Below, piece after piece: positions 23,777-30,871 of a DNA stretch of 30,871 bases. The translations under genes were made by a program, and so were the position numbers. Where the stretch lies: assembly GCA_034112285.1 (NCBI GenBank), contig JAWUVP010000015.1:1-30871 (forward strand), read 5' to 3'. Under the pieces are notes generated by a model, which ran no database searches, was not told where the DNA came from, and worked only from the letters and a program-made list of their open reading frames with translations. Source of the DNA: JAWUVP01 sp034112285 (GTDB taxonomy: Bacteria; Pseudomonadota; Gammaproteobacteria; JABDGN01). Numbering within the stretch: the first letter of the stretch is position 1; each line of letters starts with the position of its first letter.

Positions 23777-25051
23777 CTACGTTACTTGCTGTAATACATC
23801 CGCTTCATACACGGGAAAATTACCACACAAACGTAACACGTCCTGTTTCACGCGCTCCATTGTATCTGTATCTTCTATATTGTCCAACACATCACAGATC
23901 CAATTGCCAATTAACGCGCATTCCGCCTCTTTAAAGCCACGCGTGGTTATTGCCGGGGTGCCAATACGCAAGCCGCTGGTCACAAAAGGTGAGCGCGGCT
24001 CATTGGGTACGCTGTTTTTGTTTACCGTAATATAAGCACTGCCTAACGCGGCTTCGGCCTCTTTACCGCTGATGTCTTTATCGATTAAATCCATTAAAAA
24101 CAGATGATTTTGCGTGCCATTGGACACTAATTTGTAACCTCGCTCCATAATCGCTTGCGCCATGGCTTTGGCATTGGCCACCACCTGCGCGGCATAAACT
24201 TTAAATTCAGGCTGCATCGCTTCTTTAAACGCCACCGCTTTGGCAGCAATCACATGCATTAAAGGCCCGCCTTGGATACCAGGGAAAATGGCCGAATTTA
24301 ATTTCTTTTCTAATTCGGGGTTGGCCTTGGCCATAATCACGCCGCCGCGTGGGCCACGAATAGATTTGTGCGTGGTGGTGGTAACCACATCGGCAAATGG
24401 CATGGGGTTGGGATAAACGCCACCGGCAATTAAGCCAGAGACATGCGCCATGTCGACCAATAGGTAAGCCTCAACGCTTTTGGCAATCTTTGCAAAACGT
24501 TCCCAATCCACAATGCCTGAGTAAGCCGAAAAACCGGCGACAATCATTTTGGGTTTATGTTCATTAGCTAAGGCCTCAACCTGCGCATAATCAATGTCAC
24601 CATCTACGTCTAGCCCATAAGCAATCGCATTATAATGCTTGCCCGAAAAGTTGACCTTACAACCGTGGGTTAAATGCCCACCATCCGCTAAGCTCATGCC
24701 CAGCACGGTATCGCCCGGGTTCAGCAGTGCTTGATACACCGCCGCATTGGCTTGCGAGCCTGAATGCGGCTGCACATTGGCGTAATCAGCACCAAACAGC
24801 TGCTTCACCCGCTCAATCGCCAACTGCTCTGCTTGATCCACAAACTCACAGCCACCGTAATAACGCTTGCCTGGGTAGCCTTCAGCGTATTTATTGGTGA
24901 GTACGGAGCCTTGGGCCTGCATCACCCGGGGTGAGGCATAATTTTCAGAAGCAATAAGCTCTAAATGATCTTCTTGGCGCTGGGCTTCGCGCGAAATGGC
25001 TTGCCATAAATCAGGATCAAAGGATTCAATTGTCATATCGGTGGTAAACAT
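23777..25051 (-). CDS. glyA: Serine hydroxymethyltransferase GlyA
   Basis: This PLP enzyme interconverts serine and glycine while charging tetrahydrofolate with one-carbon units. The 424 residues show HLELIASENYASPRVMQAQG, the PLP lysine in VVTTTTHKSIRGPRGG, and KYAEGYPGKRYYGGCEFVD. The first ATG is chosen because GGAG lies 5 bases upstream; an internal Met five residues later is possible. It heads the glyA-nrdR-nusB-thiL run. The 135 bp upstream hold no gene, only a short fragment resembling the dispersed repeat near 25107. Confidence 0.97.
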   Translation of the reverse strand: MFTTDMTIESFDPDLWQAISREAQRQEDHLELIASENYASPRVMQAQGSVLTNKYAEGYPGKRYYGGCEFVDQAEQLAIERVKQLFGADYANVQPHSGSQANAAVYQALLNPGDTVLGMSLADGGHLTHGCKVNFSGKHYNAIAYGLDVDGDIDYAQVEALANEHKPKMIVAGFSAYSGIVDWERFAKIAKSVEAYLLVDMAHVSGLIAGGVYPNPMPFADVVTTTTHKSIRGPRGGVIMAKANPELEKKLNSAIFPGIQGGPLMHVIAAKAVAFKEAMQPEFKVYAAQVVANAKAMAQAIMERGYKLVSNGTQNHLFLMDLIDKDISGKEAEAALGSAYITVNKNSVPNEPRSPFVTSGLRIGTPAITTRGFKEAECALIGNWICDVLDNIEDTDTMERVKQDVLRLCGNFPVYEADVLQQVT

Positions 25052-25186
25052 AAAGGCTCCAGGCTGAGAAAGGCGCTATTGTACCGGAAAACGCGGCCTG
25101 ACTGAAGCGACATCGTTCATGGAATCGCATGCAATGCTTAATCTGGTCCGTAACCTAAAGATTGTGACTCCATAATAAAATGGCGC

Positions 25187-25939
25187 CTAATAACTCGGAT
25201 GCAACGCTTCTTGGGGGCGATAGTCAAACGGCATATCAATGGTTGGCTCTAGAGAAACAATATTTACCAACGTCATTAAGACACCTAACATCACAATAGT
25301 CTGGCTAAACCCCCCTGCCATTGATAGCCTATCCAAAAGCACTGTGCAAAGTAGACCAACAAGTAAAATCAAGAGCTTATCAGCCTCTGTCGAGCCGGTA
25401 AGAGTGTACTTTGACGAACACATCTCATGCAGCCTATCAACCTCACCTCGCTCATGAGCAAACACGGCATCAAACTCTTCTCTCTTTGCAGGGCGGCCAC
25501 CCCCGTATAAGAACCTTTCTTTCCTTTGATTAATTTCTTGCTCAAAGGCATTGCAAGCGCCATATTGCTTTCGAAGAAAAATTGCTTTATTCAACAATAA
25601 AACCAAAGCACCAACCATCATAGTCAAGATACGCTGCTGACTAACCTGCCCTGTTAGTTGCTCAGAATAATATTGTAAACTCGGGTATTTGCTCCGGTCA
25701 GAATAAACAAGAAAACTGGCTAGCCAATCATCCACGGTCAATTTGTCGCCTCTGTCTCCAAATGCTGGCTCGGTACGAGAAGAAAAATCACCACTGCAAA
25801 TTGGGAGTATTGACGAAAATTGTCGAAAAAACAGCTTCAAATGACCCGGCAGGGGGATTTTACTGCCGGGACGGATAAAATGCTGCTCCATTAAACCCTG
25901 AATATCGCTTTGTGTTAATGTGGGAGATAACCGCTGCAA
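25187..25939 (-). CDS. Predicted membrane protein of unknown function, coupled to the RING-like gene
   Basis: The 250-residue protein matches no family I recognise. About 100 soluble N-terminal residues are followed by a hydrophobic segment (about 104-122), a charged loop rich in Arg/Glu (about 123-185) and two more hydrophobic segments (about 188-203 and 210-229). The tail EPTIDMPFDYRPQEALHPSY is soluble. The reading frame opens with a TTG at 25939, only 3 bp after the stop of the preceding RING-like gene, suggesting translational coupling; an ATG at 25891 (residue 17) with AGGG upstream is the alternative start. A membrane partner for the finger protein is a plausible inference. Confidence 0.65.
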   Translation of the reverse strand: MQRLSPTLTQSDIQGLMEQHFIRPGSKIPLPGHLKLFFRQFSSILPICSGDFSSRTEPAFGDRGDKLTVDDWLASFLVYSDRSKYPSLQYYSEQLTGQVSQQRILTMMVGALVLLLNKAIFLRKQYGACNAFEQEINQRKERFLYGGGRPAKREEFDAVFAHERGEVDRLHEMCSSKYTLTGSTEADKLLILLVGLLCTVLLDRLSMAGGFSQTIVMLGVLMTLVNIVSLEPTIDMPFDYRPQEALHPSY

Positions 25940-25942
25940 ATC

Positions 25943-26326
25943 TTACAAAGCCTTAAAAAAACCTTGATATTGTGATAGCTCCGACGCACCACCTGTGAGC
26001 CTTGACAAGACACTCGACAAACTCAGCTCGCTACGCACTGGAGATTTAACCTCAAGTTCAGTCTTAATAAGAAGTATTTCACCCATTTTTTTTAGTGTAT
26101 TAGTTAGGCTCTTCAGCGTTTGATCCGCCGGCAGTTTCGCCCATGCCTCTGGCGTCAAGCGACAACCAGGGCAAGGCTTAACTTCTTGCTGGTAAGCAAG
26201 CCATCTATCTAAACAAGCAGTATGCAAAACCGCCGAGCAACAGGGCACCACAATAACCTGGTAGTCACGCCAGCCCTTTTTATTGACCAGCTTAATATTT
26301 TCTTGGCACACAAGACAGTTATACAT
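25943..26326 (-). CDS. Small RING-finger-like protein
   Basis: From the ATG at 26326 the protein has 127 residues; AGAGGT lies 8 bases upstream, which decides this start over a TTG at 26365. Residues 4-55 look like a RING/RING-H2 finger: Cys4-x2-Cys7, Cys29/Cys30, His35-x2-Cys38 in VLHTACLDRWL, and Cys52-x2-Cys55 in KPCPGC. The usual fourth ligand is not in its standard place (Ala at that position, with a Cys pair just before), so the second zinc site may be unusual. RING proteins are chiefly eukaryotic ubiquitin ligases and occur in secreted effectors of intracellular bacteria. The C-terminal 70 residues are helical and unassigned. The next gene starts 3 bp downstream. Confidence 0.7.
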   Translation of the reverse strand: MYNCLVCQENIKLVNKKGWRDYQVIVVPCCSAVLHTACLDRWLAYQQEVKPCPGCRLTPEAWAKLPADQTLKSLTNTLKKMGEILLIKTELEVKSPVRSELSLSSVLSRLTGGASELSQYQGFFKAL

Positions 26327-26461
26327 GAACAATACCTCTAATTTATTATTTTTATATGAAGGCAATCAACATCAATTTATCATTTTTAATCAAAGTCTCA
26401 GTATAGAACAAATTCAAATTAAATTAGGCTATAAACACAATTACACGGCCTTTAGCTAATA

Positions 26462-27172
26462 TTAAAATTTATACGCCACACCGACAAGAAACATGTTTAA
26501 TACTTGCAGCTTACTTTTTAATGGGTCAGAAAACTGTCCAGAACCTATCACTGGGTTAAACACCCGTTCATAATCCAGCGTAAAAGCCAAGTACCGATTG
26601 GCACTCCATGCAAACCCTACATCAAACATCGGTGAAAGTGCACTGGTTTTGAAGCTACCTTGAAAATGCTGGGAATCAGGGTTCCATGAGGGGCGAAAAA
26701 TACTATTGGTATCGTATTGAATTCCCAAGTCGCCATACGAATACACCATGCCAAATTTGGCGTAGATATTACTATTGAGCTGTTGAAAACTATTTTTAAA
26801 CACGGCCGCAGCTTCTAAATTGTACACATCAAAATCATAACGCTGAATCGTAATGCCACCGAGCAGGAAATTACCGCTACGACTATTGACTTCAATACCG
26901 GTATCAACAAATGCGGCTTCCAATGCAAAATTTGGATTTAGGTTATAACCATATCCAAAACGCTCCATAGTGTCAGCGCCTAAACGGGCTTGTAAATTGG
27001 CATTATCATACCGAGAAATTTGTTCCGCATATTGCTCGGAGTGTACAACACCATATTGAAAAAAGATGTATGAGCCCGCACGCGTAAATGCGCGCTGCTG
27101 CGCTAAATCATTCGCCATGGCATTAGTCGCAAGCAAACACATGAATAAACTGATGCAGAAAAACTTAATCAA
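26462..27172 (-). CDS. Outer-membrane beta-barrel protein (second of a coupled pair)
   Basis: The 236-residue protein has a signal peptide (MIKFFCISLFMCLLATNAMA, cut before ND) and alternating-hydrophobicity strands such as FALEAAFVDTGIEV, AKFGMVYSYGDLGIQ and NRYLAFTLDYERVF. It ends in VGVAYKF, a C-terminal aromatic as needed for BAM insertion. It resembles OmpW/OmpA-type small barrels but no exact family is claimed. The start is a TTG overlapping the upstream stop (TTGA) with GGGAG 9 bases before it, so translation is coupled to the upstream barrel gene. Confidence 0.8.
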   Translation of the reverse strand: MIKFFCISLFMCLLATNAMANDLAQQRAFTRAGSYIFFQYGVVHSEQYAEQISRYDNANLQARLGADTMERFGYGYNLNPNFALEAAFVDTGIEVNSRSGNFLLGGITIQRYDFDVYNLEAAAVFKNSFQQLNSNIYAKFGMVYSYGDLGIQYDTNSIFRPSWNPDSQHFQGSFKTSALSPMFDVGFAWSANRYLAFTLDYERVFNPVIGSGQFSDPLKSKLQVLNMFLVGVAYKF

Positions 27173-27852
27173 AATGAGTAACTCCCACCGACATTCATAT
27201 AAGCCAACGATGACACCGGCGTTTTATAAGGATCATTAAACGTCGCGTAATCCGCATAATAATACTGGTAAGAAAAATTCATGGCCCAGTGTCGGTTATA
27301 ACTGTGCTGGAATGAAATACCAATGGTGGGCACCAATACTGTTTTCTTTAAGTTGGCTTTTGCCGCCACTCTTGTGCCCCAAGGTGGGTTGTGTCTGCTG
27401 GATTGAAAACGATAATCGAACTGGGCAAACATCAGCGCAATACCCGGCTTGATGGTCGCCACCCAAGCGTAAGAATCGTCTAGCTTAAGGTGAATAAGCC
27501 CGAGCATGTTCACGGTGTCAACACGCACCGAAGCCGACTCCAGCGGATCACTCGCTTGGCTTTGCCCACCATCAGAAAAAAACAAACCACCCAACTCACC
27601 GCCAAACCAGCGATTATAGTTGTAGCCCGCATTCGCGGTGAAAGCAAAACGTGAGCCTTGTGGCGTCACCTCTTTGGCACTAGGAACATAAAGGCTGATA
27701 TTATCGCCATAGTCATTGTCTAAATAGCCAAATTGCGCCCCCGCATAAAAGCCGTGACGCACCGCCGCTTGCTCTTGTGGCAGGATGGGCTGTGCTTGTG
27801 CCAGGCCGGCAGCACAGAGTAAAAATATCGAAAGCAGGTAGGAACGAAGCAT
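27169..27852 (-). CDS. Outer-membrane beta-barrel protein (first of a coupled pair)
   Basis: The 227-residue protein has a signal peptide (MLRSYLLSIFLLCAAGLAQA, cut before QP) and barrel-like strands: GFYAGAQFGYLDNDYGDN, FTANAGYNYNRWFGGELGGL, WAMNFSYQYYYADYATF. It ends in YMNVGGSYSF with a terminal Phe. It resembles small OmpA/OmpW-like porins of Legionella-type bacteria. It overlaps the next barrel gene by 4 bp; the two are weakly similar in layout and may be paralogues or subunits exposed together. Confidence 0.8.
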   Translation of the reverse strand: MLRSYLLSIFLLCAAGLAQAQPILPQEQAAVRHGFYAGAQFGYLDNDYGDNISLYVPSAKEVTPQGSRFAFTANAGYNYNRWFGGELGGLFFSDGGQSQASDPLESASVRVDTVNMLGLIHLKLDDSYAWVATIKPGIALMFAQFDYRFQSSRHNPPWGTRVAAKANLKKTVLVPTIGISFQHSYNRHWAMNFSYQYYYADYATFNDPYKTPVSSLAYMNVGGSYSF

Positions 27853-27926
27853 GAGTAAGTTTTCCAGCAGTGTTTAAAATAGAATAGCATTTTCACATAG
27901 ATCAACGCTCTCCTCAATGGCTATTT

Positions 27927-29249
27927 TTACGGCATTTCGTAATCCAGCGCTTTAGCGACGGCATATAAAGGATAGGAGTGCACTTTTTCAAATACCGAAT
28001 AATTTTGGCCAGAAAAGCGTATACCATAGTTTGCTTTATAGCTATCTAAGTAGGCATGCAAGCTGTGCAATGTACTGCCCATGCCACTTTTCACCTCAAC
28101 GGGGACAACATCGACCTCCTTGGCAATAACATAATCAACTTCCGCTTGACTGGAGCGCGCATTACGCTTCCAATAATACAATGTAGTCGGCTTTCTTGGA
28201 GTATGATAGGCTAAAATTTCCTGACCTATAAACGCTTCAACCAATGCTCCTTTATTAACAAATGTTTTTAGGGGTTCTAGCAACCACTCTTTTAACGAAA
28301 GTCCTAAAATATGCTGCGTTAATGCTACATCAACAAAAATTAATTTAAACTTCTCTAAATCTGCCTCTGCACCTAATGGAATACCGTTTGCTGCACTGCG
28401 ATAAACGGGGCTGATGATCCCTGCTTTAATCAGTAATTGCACACAAGGTGCTAATTCACGCTTACGATATGCATCACTCACATGATTGTAGACAAAAGGT
28501 TTGGTAAGCTGCAAAGGAATGCGTTGAAACAGTAATTCAACATACTTTATTTGCAGGCTTTTACTGTATTTAACAAAGTCTTGCGTATAACTGGTAACAA
28601 TGTCATCCAAAATTTCTTGGCATTGCTGTATGTCTCTATTAGCTTGCCAGGCCGCAACAGATTCTGGCATACCACCTATGCACATATATTCGCCCACATA
28701 ACGTAACAATTTCTCATGTACCACTTCGTTAATAGGCTCATCAGCGGAATGGTGCAAAATTTCTTCAACTGCTTGCGTGGCATTTAATGCCAACAAAAAC
28801 TCAATAAACGAAAGCGGACGAATCCATAAAAAGCTCACCCGTCCAACCGGCATGCCCACTTCTTCAATAGCAAACTCCAGCAATGAACCGGCAGCCATAA
28901 CGTGTAACGCCGGCATCAGCTCATAGAAATAGCGCAAAGCTAAAATCGCCCGCGGTGCAACTTGAATTTCGTCAAGAAATAACAGCGTTTCACCCGCCAC
29001 AATTTTTTGCTCTGTAATCAGCTCAATGGCTTCCACAATCCGCTTGGGGTTTAAATCACCCTCAAATAACTTGGCAATTTCTGGCGATTGCTCAAGGTTG
29101 ATTTCCACCGTATTTTGAAACAATGCTTGCCCAGCTTGACGAGCAAGATGTGTCTTGCCAACCTGGCGTGCACCACGCAATAACAGCGGTTTGCGATGCT
29201 TTGCCTTGGCCCAAACGCTCAGATCATAAAAAGCCTTTCTTTTCAACAT
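27927..29249 (-). CDS. AAA ATPase with DUF4143 C-terminal domain
   Basis: The 440-residue protein starts at the ATG at 29249 (the frame opens at a TTG at 29276 inside a direct repeat). Walker A is LLLRGARQVGKTHLARQAG, Walker B LLFLDEIQ, followed by the sensor segment LHVMAAGSLLEFAIEEVGMP and RVSFLWIRPLSFIEFLLALN. The C-terminal DUF4143 part has EVDYVIAKEVDVVPVEVKSG, the core of a PD-(D/E)xK nuclease-like fold. The family is widespread, often horizontally spread, and its function is uncertain; toxin-antitoxin or defence roles have been suggested. Four 32-bp-spaced repeats lie immediately upstream and may be operators. Confidence 0.92.
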   Translation of the reverse strand: MLKRKAFYDLSVWAKAKHRKPLLLRGARQVGKTHLARQAGQALFQNTVEINLEQSPEIAKLFEGDLNPKRIVEAIELITEQKIVAGETLLFLDEIQVAPRAILALRYFYELMPALHVMAAGSLLEFAIEEVGMPVGRVSFLWIRPLSFIEFLLALNATQAVEEILHHSADEPINEVVHEKLLRYVGEYMCIGGMPESVAAWQANRDIQQCQEILDDIVTSYTQDFVKYSKSLQIKYVELLFQRIPLQLTKPFVYNHVSDAYRKRELAPCVQLLIKAGIISPVYRSAANGIPLGAEADLEKFKLIFVDVALTQHILGLSLKEWLLEPLKTFVNKGALVEAFIGQEILAYHTPRKPTTLYYWKRNARSSQAEVDYVIAKEVDVVPVEVKSGMGSTLHSLHAYLDSYKANYGIRFSGQNYSVFEKVHSYPLYAVAKALDYEMP

Positions 29250-29263
29250 GTTATATCCAAAAT

Positions 29264-29391
29264 GGTTGTAAATCAACCCAATTTTAACAATTTTTGGTTG
29301 TAAATCAAAGCACTTTTTATAAAAAATGGTTGTAAATCAAACCAGATTTTTATATTTTTGGTTCTAAATCAAACCATAAGGGCATGTTTTA
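29264..29391. repeat. Four direct repeats at an exact 32-bp period upstream of the AAA/DUF4143 gene
   Basis: ggttgtaaatcaa occurs at 29264-29276, 29296-29308 and 29328-29340, and as ggttctaaatcaa at 29360-29372. Start-to-start spacing is 32 bp each time, three helical turns. The 19-bp spacers are A+T-rich and only partly conserved. Read toward the gene the unit is TTGATTTACAACC. The first copy ends 15 bp before the chosen ATG. Confidence 0.9.
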
Positions 29392-29447
29392 GGGTTAATT
29401 GCGCGCTGAATTTAGCCCGGCACTTATTTTTAATAGCTGCGCGTTAA

Positions 29448-30371
29448 TTAAAGCTTTGTAGGCCATATGAATTTATTAGACTTATCAAGTTTGTGCAATG
29501 CTTTTTGTTTATTACGTTTGTTCTGCTCGTTAAGCTCAACAAGCTCTTCAAAAACTTGCTCCAAGAGTTGATCAAATCGTCCTCGACTTTGAAAAAATGT
29601 TAAGTTCGAGACATGTGCTTTTCCAACATAGTGAACCATATTCATTAAGAAGGGTAATTTTTTCTCACTAGGCTCATCTGTTTGCAGTAACATCATAGAA
29701 ACTTGGTATAAAAGCCTAGCCCATTTACATTTTTTGTTCGCTTCTTGCTGTGTCATAAGACAGAGATAACCAAACATTGTAAACGCGCAGAATAAAAAGG
29801 GATAAGCTCCATTACCCGGGCTCACTGCCTCATCAAGGGTGTTGTTAGCGCGATCATAATTAAACTGTATTGCGACTATTTTTGCCTCTAGCCTTGCTTT
29901 TGACTCGTCTTGAACGAGATTAAGCGGTAGCTTTAATGGTCCAAAACTCAGAGGTAAATTGGGTAAAATCTTTGCTTGTTGAGCACGGCTTGCCTCACCT
30001 AAATCTATTAACATCCATATCCAAACTGGTAATAGGCTAAAAAAGCGGGGAACTATCGACATTTCCTTTAGTATAGAAGGTGACAGAAAATGTATAGAAA
30101 ACAGATATTTTGAAATTGATTTATAAGGTGATCTTTTTGGTAGGGCAGCTTCAGCACCCGTTTGCTCGTGAGTATTAAGCTCAGCACACAGGGCAGGCAG
30201 AGGAGCCCCAGTCATATGTTGACAAAATCTCTCAAGATGCTCTCTCGGCTCACGCTCAGCAGGAACGGGGGATATTCGGGTTTTTTCGAGCAAGCATTTT
30301 TGCAATTTGACAATGGCGTCTTGCTTAATTTTAAAGGTTATTGGTTCTTTAGGAGCGGCTCCCATTCCCAT
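29448..30371 (-). CDS. Orphan 307-residue protein of unknown function
   Basis: No family is recognised. The first ATG in frame is at 30371 (MGMGAAPKEPITFKIKQ); the frame extends to a TTG at 30392 with a weak AAGAAG upstream, so the start is unsure. The middle has two modestly hydrophobic stretches (FFSLLPVWIWMLIDLG; FLFCAFTMFGYLCLM) that may be buried helices rather than membrane spans. The C-terminal 40 residues are charged and helical (LEQVFEELVELNEQNKR), with a Glu cluster about 30 residues from the end, then a basic tail. It is AT-rich, single, and preceded by an element copy, like the other orphans. A secreted effector is possible but only by context. Confidence 0.6.
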   Translation of the reverse strand: MGMGAAPKEPITFKIKQDAIVKLQKCLLEKTRISPVPAEREPREHLERFCQHMTGAPLPALCAELNTHEQTGAEAALPKRSPYKSISKYLFSIHFLSPSILKEMSIVPRFFSLLPVWIWMLIDLGEASRAQQAKILPNLPLSFGPLKLPLNLVQDESKARLEAKIVAIQFNYDRANNTLDEAVSPGNGAYPFLFCAFTMFGYLCLMTQQEANKKCKWARLLYQVSMMLLQTDEPSEKKLPFLMNMVHYVGKAHVSNLTFFQSRGRFDQLLEQVFEELVELNEQNKRNKQKALHKLDKSNKFIWPTKL

Positions 30372-30487
30372 TTGTGATTCTAGTAATTTCAAAATAGCTT
30401 CTTTTAGGTTATTTAATCATTGAATAACAGTATATCGAAAGATTATTAAGCGGATATTAAAGATTAGCCGTTACAAAGCAAAAAAAC

Positions 30488-30555
30488 AGGGCGTACTCGC
30501 TTCAAAAAATATACAAAATACAACTAAAAGAATGGTGAATCATTACTTTCCCTCC
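30488..30555 (+). mobile_element. Inverted-repeat miniature element, partial copy 3
   Basis: Left end agggcgtactcgcttcaaaa aligns with copies 1 and 2 for about 65 bp (then acaaaatacaactaaaagaa and aatcat), after which similarity stops where the palindromic repeat at 30561 begins. No right end or target duplication is found, so it is truncated. Confidence 0.65.
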
Positions 30556-30560
30556 CGCAC

Positions 30561-30640
30561 CATCGTTGCGAGGAGCGTTGCGACGTGCACCCGAGAGCAC
30601 AGGTCAATCTCAGAAATCACACTGTAGTCTTGAAGATCAA
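30561..30640. repeat. Degraded copy of the dispersed palindromic repeat
   Basis: atcgttgcgaggagcgttgcgac (first part, 30562-30584) matches the reverse complement of the small palindrome at 107-131. caatctcagaaatcac with actgtagtct (30605-30630) corresponds to the 5-32 segment of the copy at the window start. The outer arm gatcaac no longer pairs well. Confidence 0.65.
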
Positions 30641-30871
30641 CTATGTCTCAAAACTTTGAATTCCGGTAGATTCAAGGCCTCTTTAAGTCTGGCATTAGCA
30701 ATAACCAGGATTTTTCGCATAAGGGCGACTAGGGCGACCATTTTTTTCTTACCTCTGGCAACAAGGTTTTCATAAAAGGTTTTCAAACAGGAGTTTGAAT
30801 TTCTAGCTGCCATAGCAGCTAAGAATAAAATAGGCTTAAGATGATTTCTCCCCGGTGCCACTTTACGATAA
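30637..30871 (-). mobile_element. C-terminal part of an IS110-family transposase, cut by the window edge
   Basis: The frame is open to the window edge (reading YRKVAPGRNHLKP first) and ends at 30637. The residues LFLAAMAARNSNSCLKTFYE and LVARGKKKMVALVALMRKIL match the end of the IS110/IS116/IS902 transposase C-terminal domain (DUF usually called Transposase_20), with the catalytic-Ser domain. Only the last 77 or so residues are seen, so whether the element is intact cannot be judged. The palindromic repeat lies immediately past its stop. Confidence 0.8.

Noticed and set aside
29264..29391. Possible mini-CRISPR array
   Set aside because: Repeats are only 13 bp, spacers 19 bp and A+T-rich and partly alike, and no cas genes are near.
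29448..30371. Myristoylation signal in the 307-residue orphan (MGMGAAPK)
   Set aside because: Pro follows at a position the myristoyltransferase pattern forbids, and the start codon is uncertain.

Overview
This window looks like the chromosome of a gammaproteobacterium. The core genes form the classic blocks mlaFEDCB-ibaG-murA, kdsD-kdsC-lptC-lptB-hpf-rapZ-npr, pmbA/tldD and glyA-nrdR-nusB-thiL-pgpA. Between them sit AT-richer, poorly conserved genes with eukaryote-like features: cysteine fingers resembling GATA fingers, a RING-like finger, a MARCKS-like N-myristoylation start and a helicase with HEAT-like repeats. There are also dispersed palindromic repeats and small mobile elements. Together these suggest a host-associated, Legionellales-like bacterium living in eukaryotic cells. 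That lineage and lifestyle are inferences from gene content; no database was searched.

Layout. 1-200: palindromic repeats. 217-5653 (minus): Nif3/YbgI, then the lipid-asymmetry operon read mlaF, mlaE, mlaD, mlaC, mlaB, ibaG, murA. 5758-10353 (plus): KDO synthesis and LPS export (kdsD, kdsC, lptC, lptB), ribosome hibernation factor hpf, rapZ and the PTS-like phosphocarrier npr. Compared with E. coli this block lacks lptA, rpoN and ptsN. A convergent hairpin at 10366-10401 separates it from pmbA and tldD (minus), the two halves of the TldD/E protease.

13572-18512 is the first accessory island: a cysteine-finger gene interrupted by an in-frame stop, a copy of a short inverted-repeat element with target duplication, a 1058-residue SF1 helicase fused to about nine helical repeats, and a tiny Lys-rich protein. 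pgpA (18701-19189) is cut off from its usual partner thiL by a second accessory segment, made of a 640-residue orphan with a MARCKS-like start and a second copy of the element. 21567-25051 returns to core genes (glutaredoxin-like, thiL, nusB, nrdR, glyA), with no riboflavin genes between nrdR and nusB.

25187-30871 is mostly accessory: a membrane protein coupled to a RING-like protein, two coupled outer-membrane beta-barrels, an AAA/DUF4143 ATPase preceded by four direct repeats at an exact 32-bp period, a 314-residue orphan, a third partial element copy, and the C-terminal end of an IS110-type transposase running off the window.

The most interesting signals are: (1) a 177-181 bp element with terminal inverted repeats, always in the same orientation upstream of a different minus-strand orphan gene; (2) four candidate host-directed proteins with eukaryote-like motifs; (3) the 32-bp repeat array. 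No tRNA, rRNA, CRISPR array or riboswitch was recognised.
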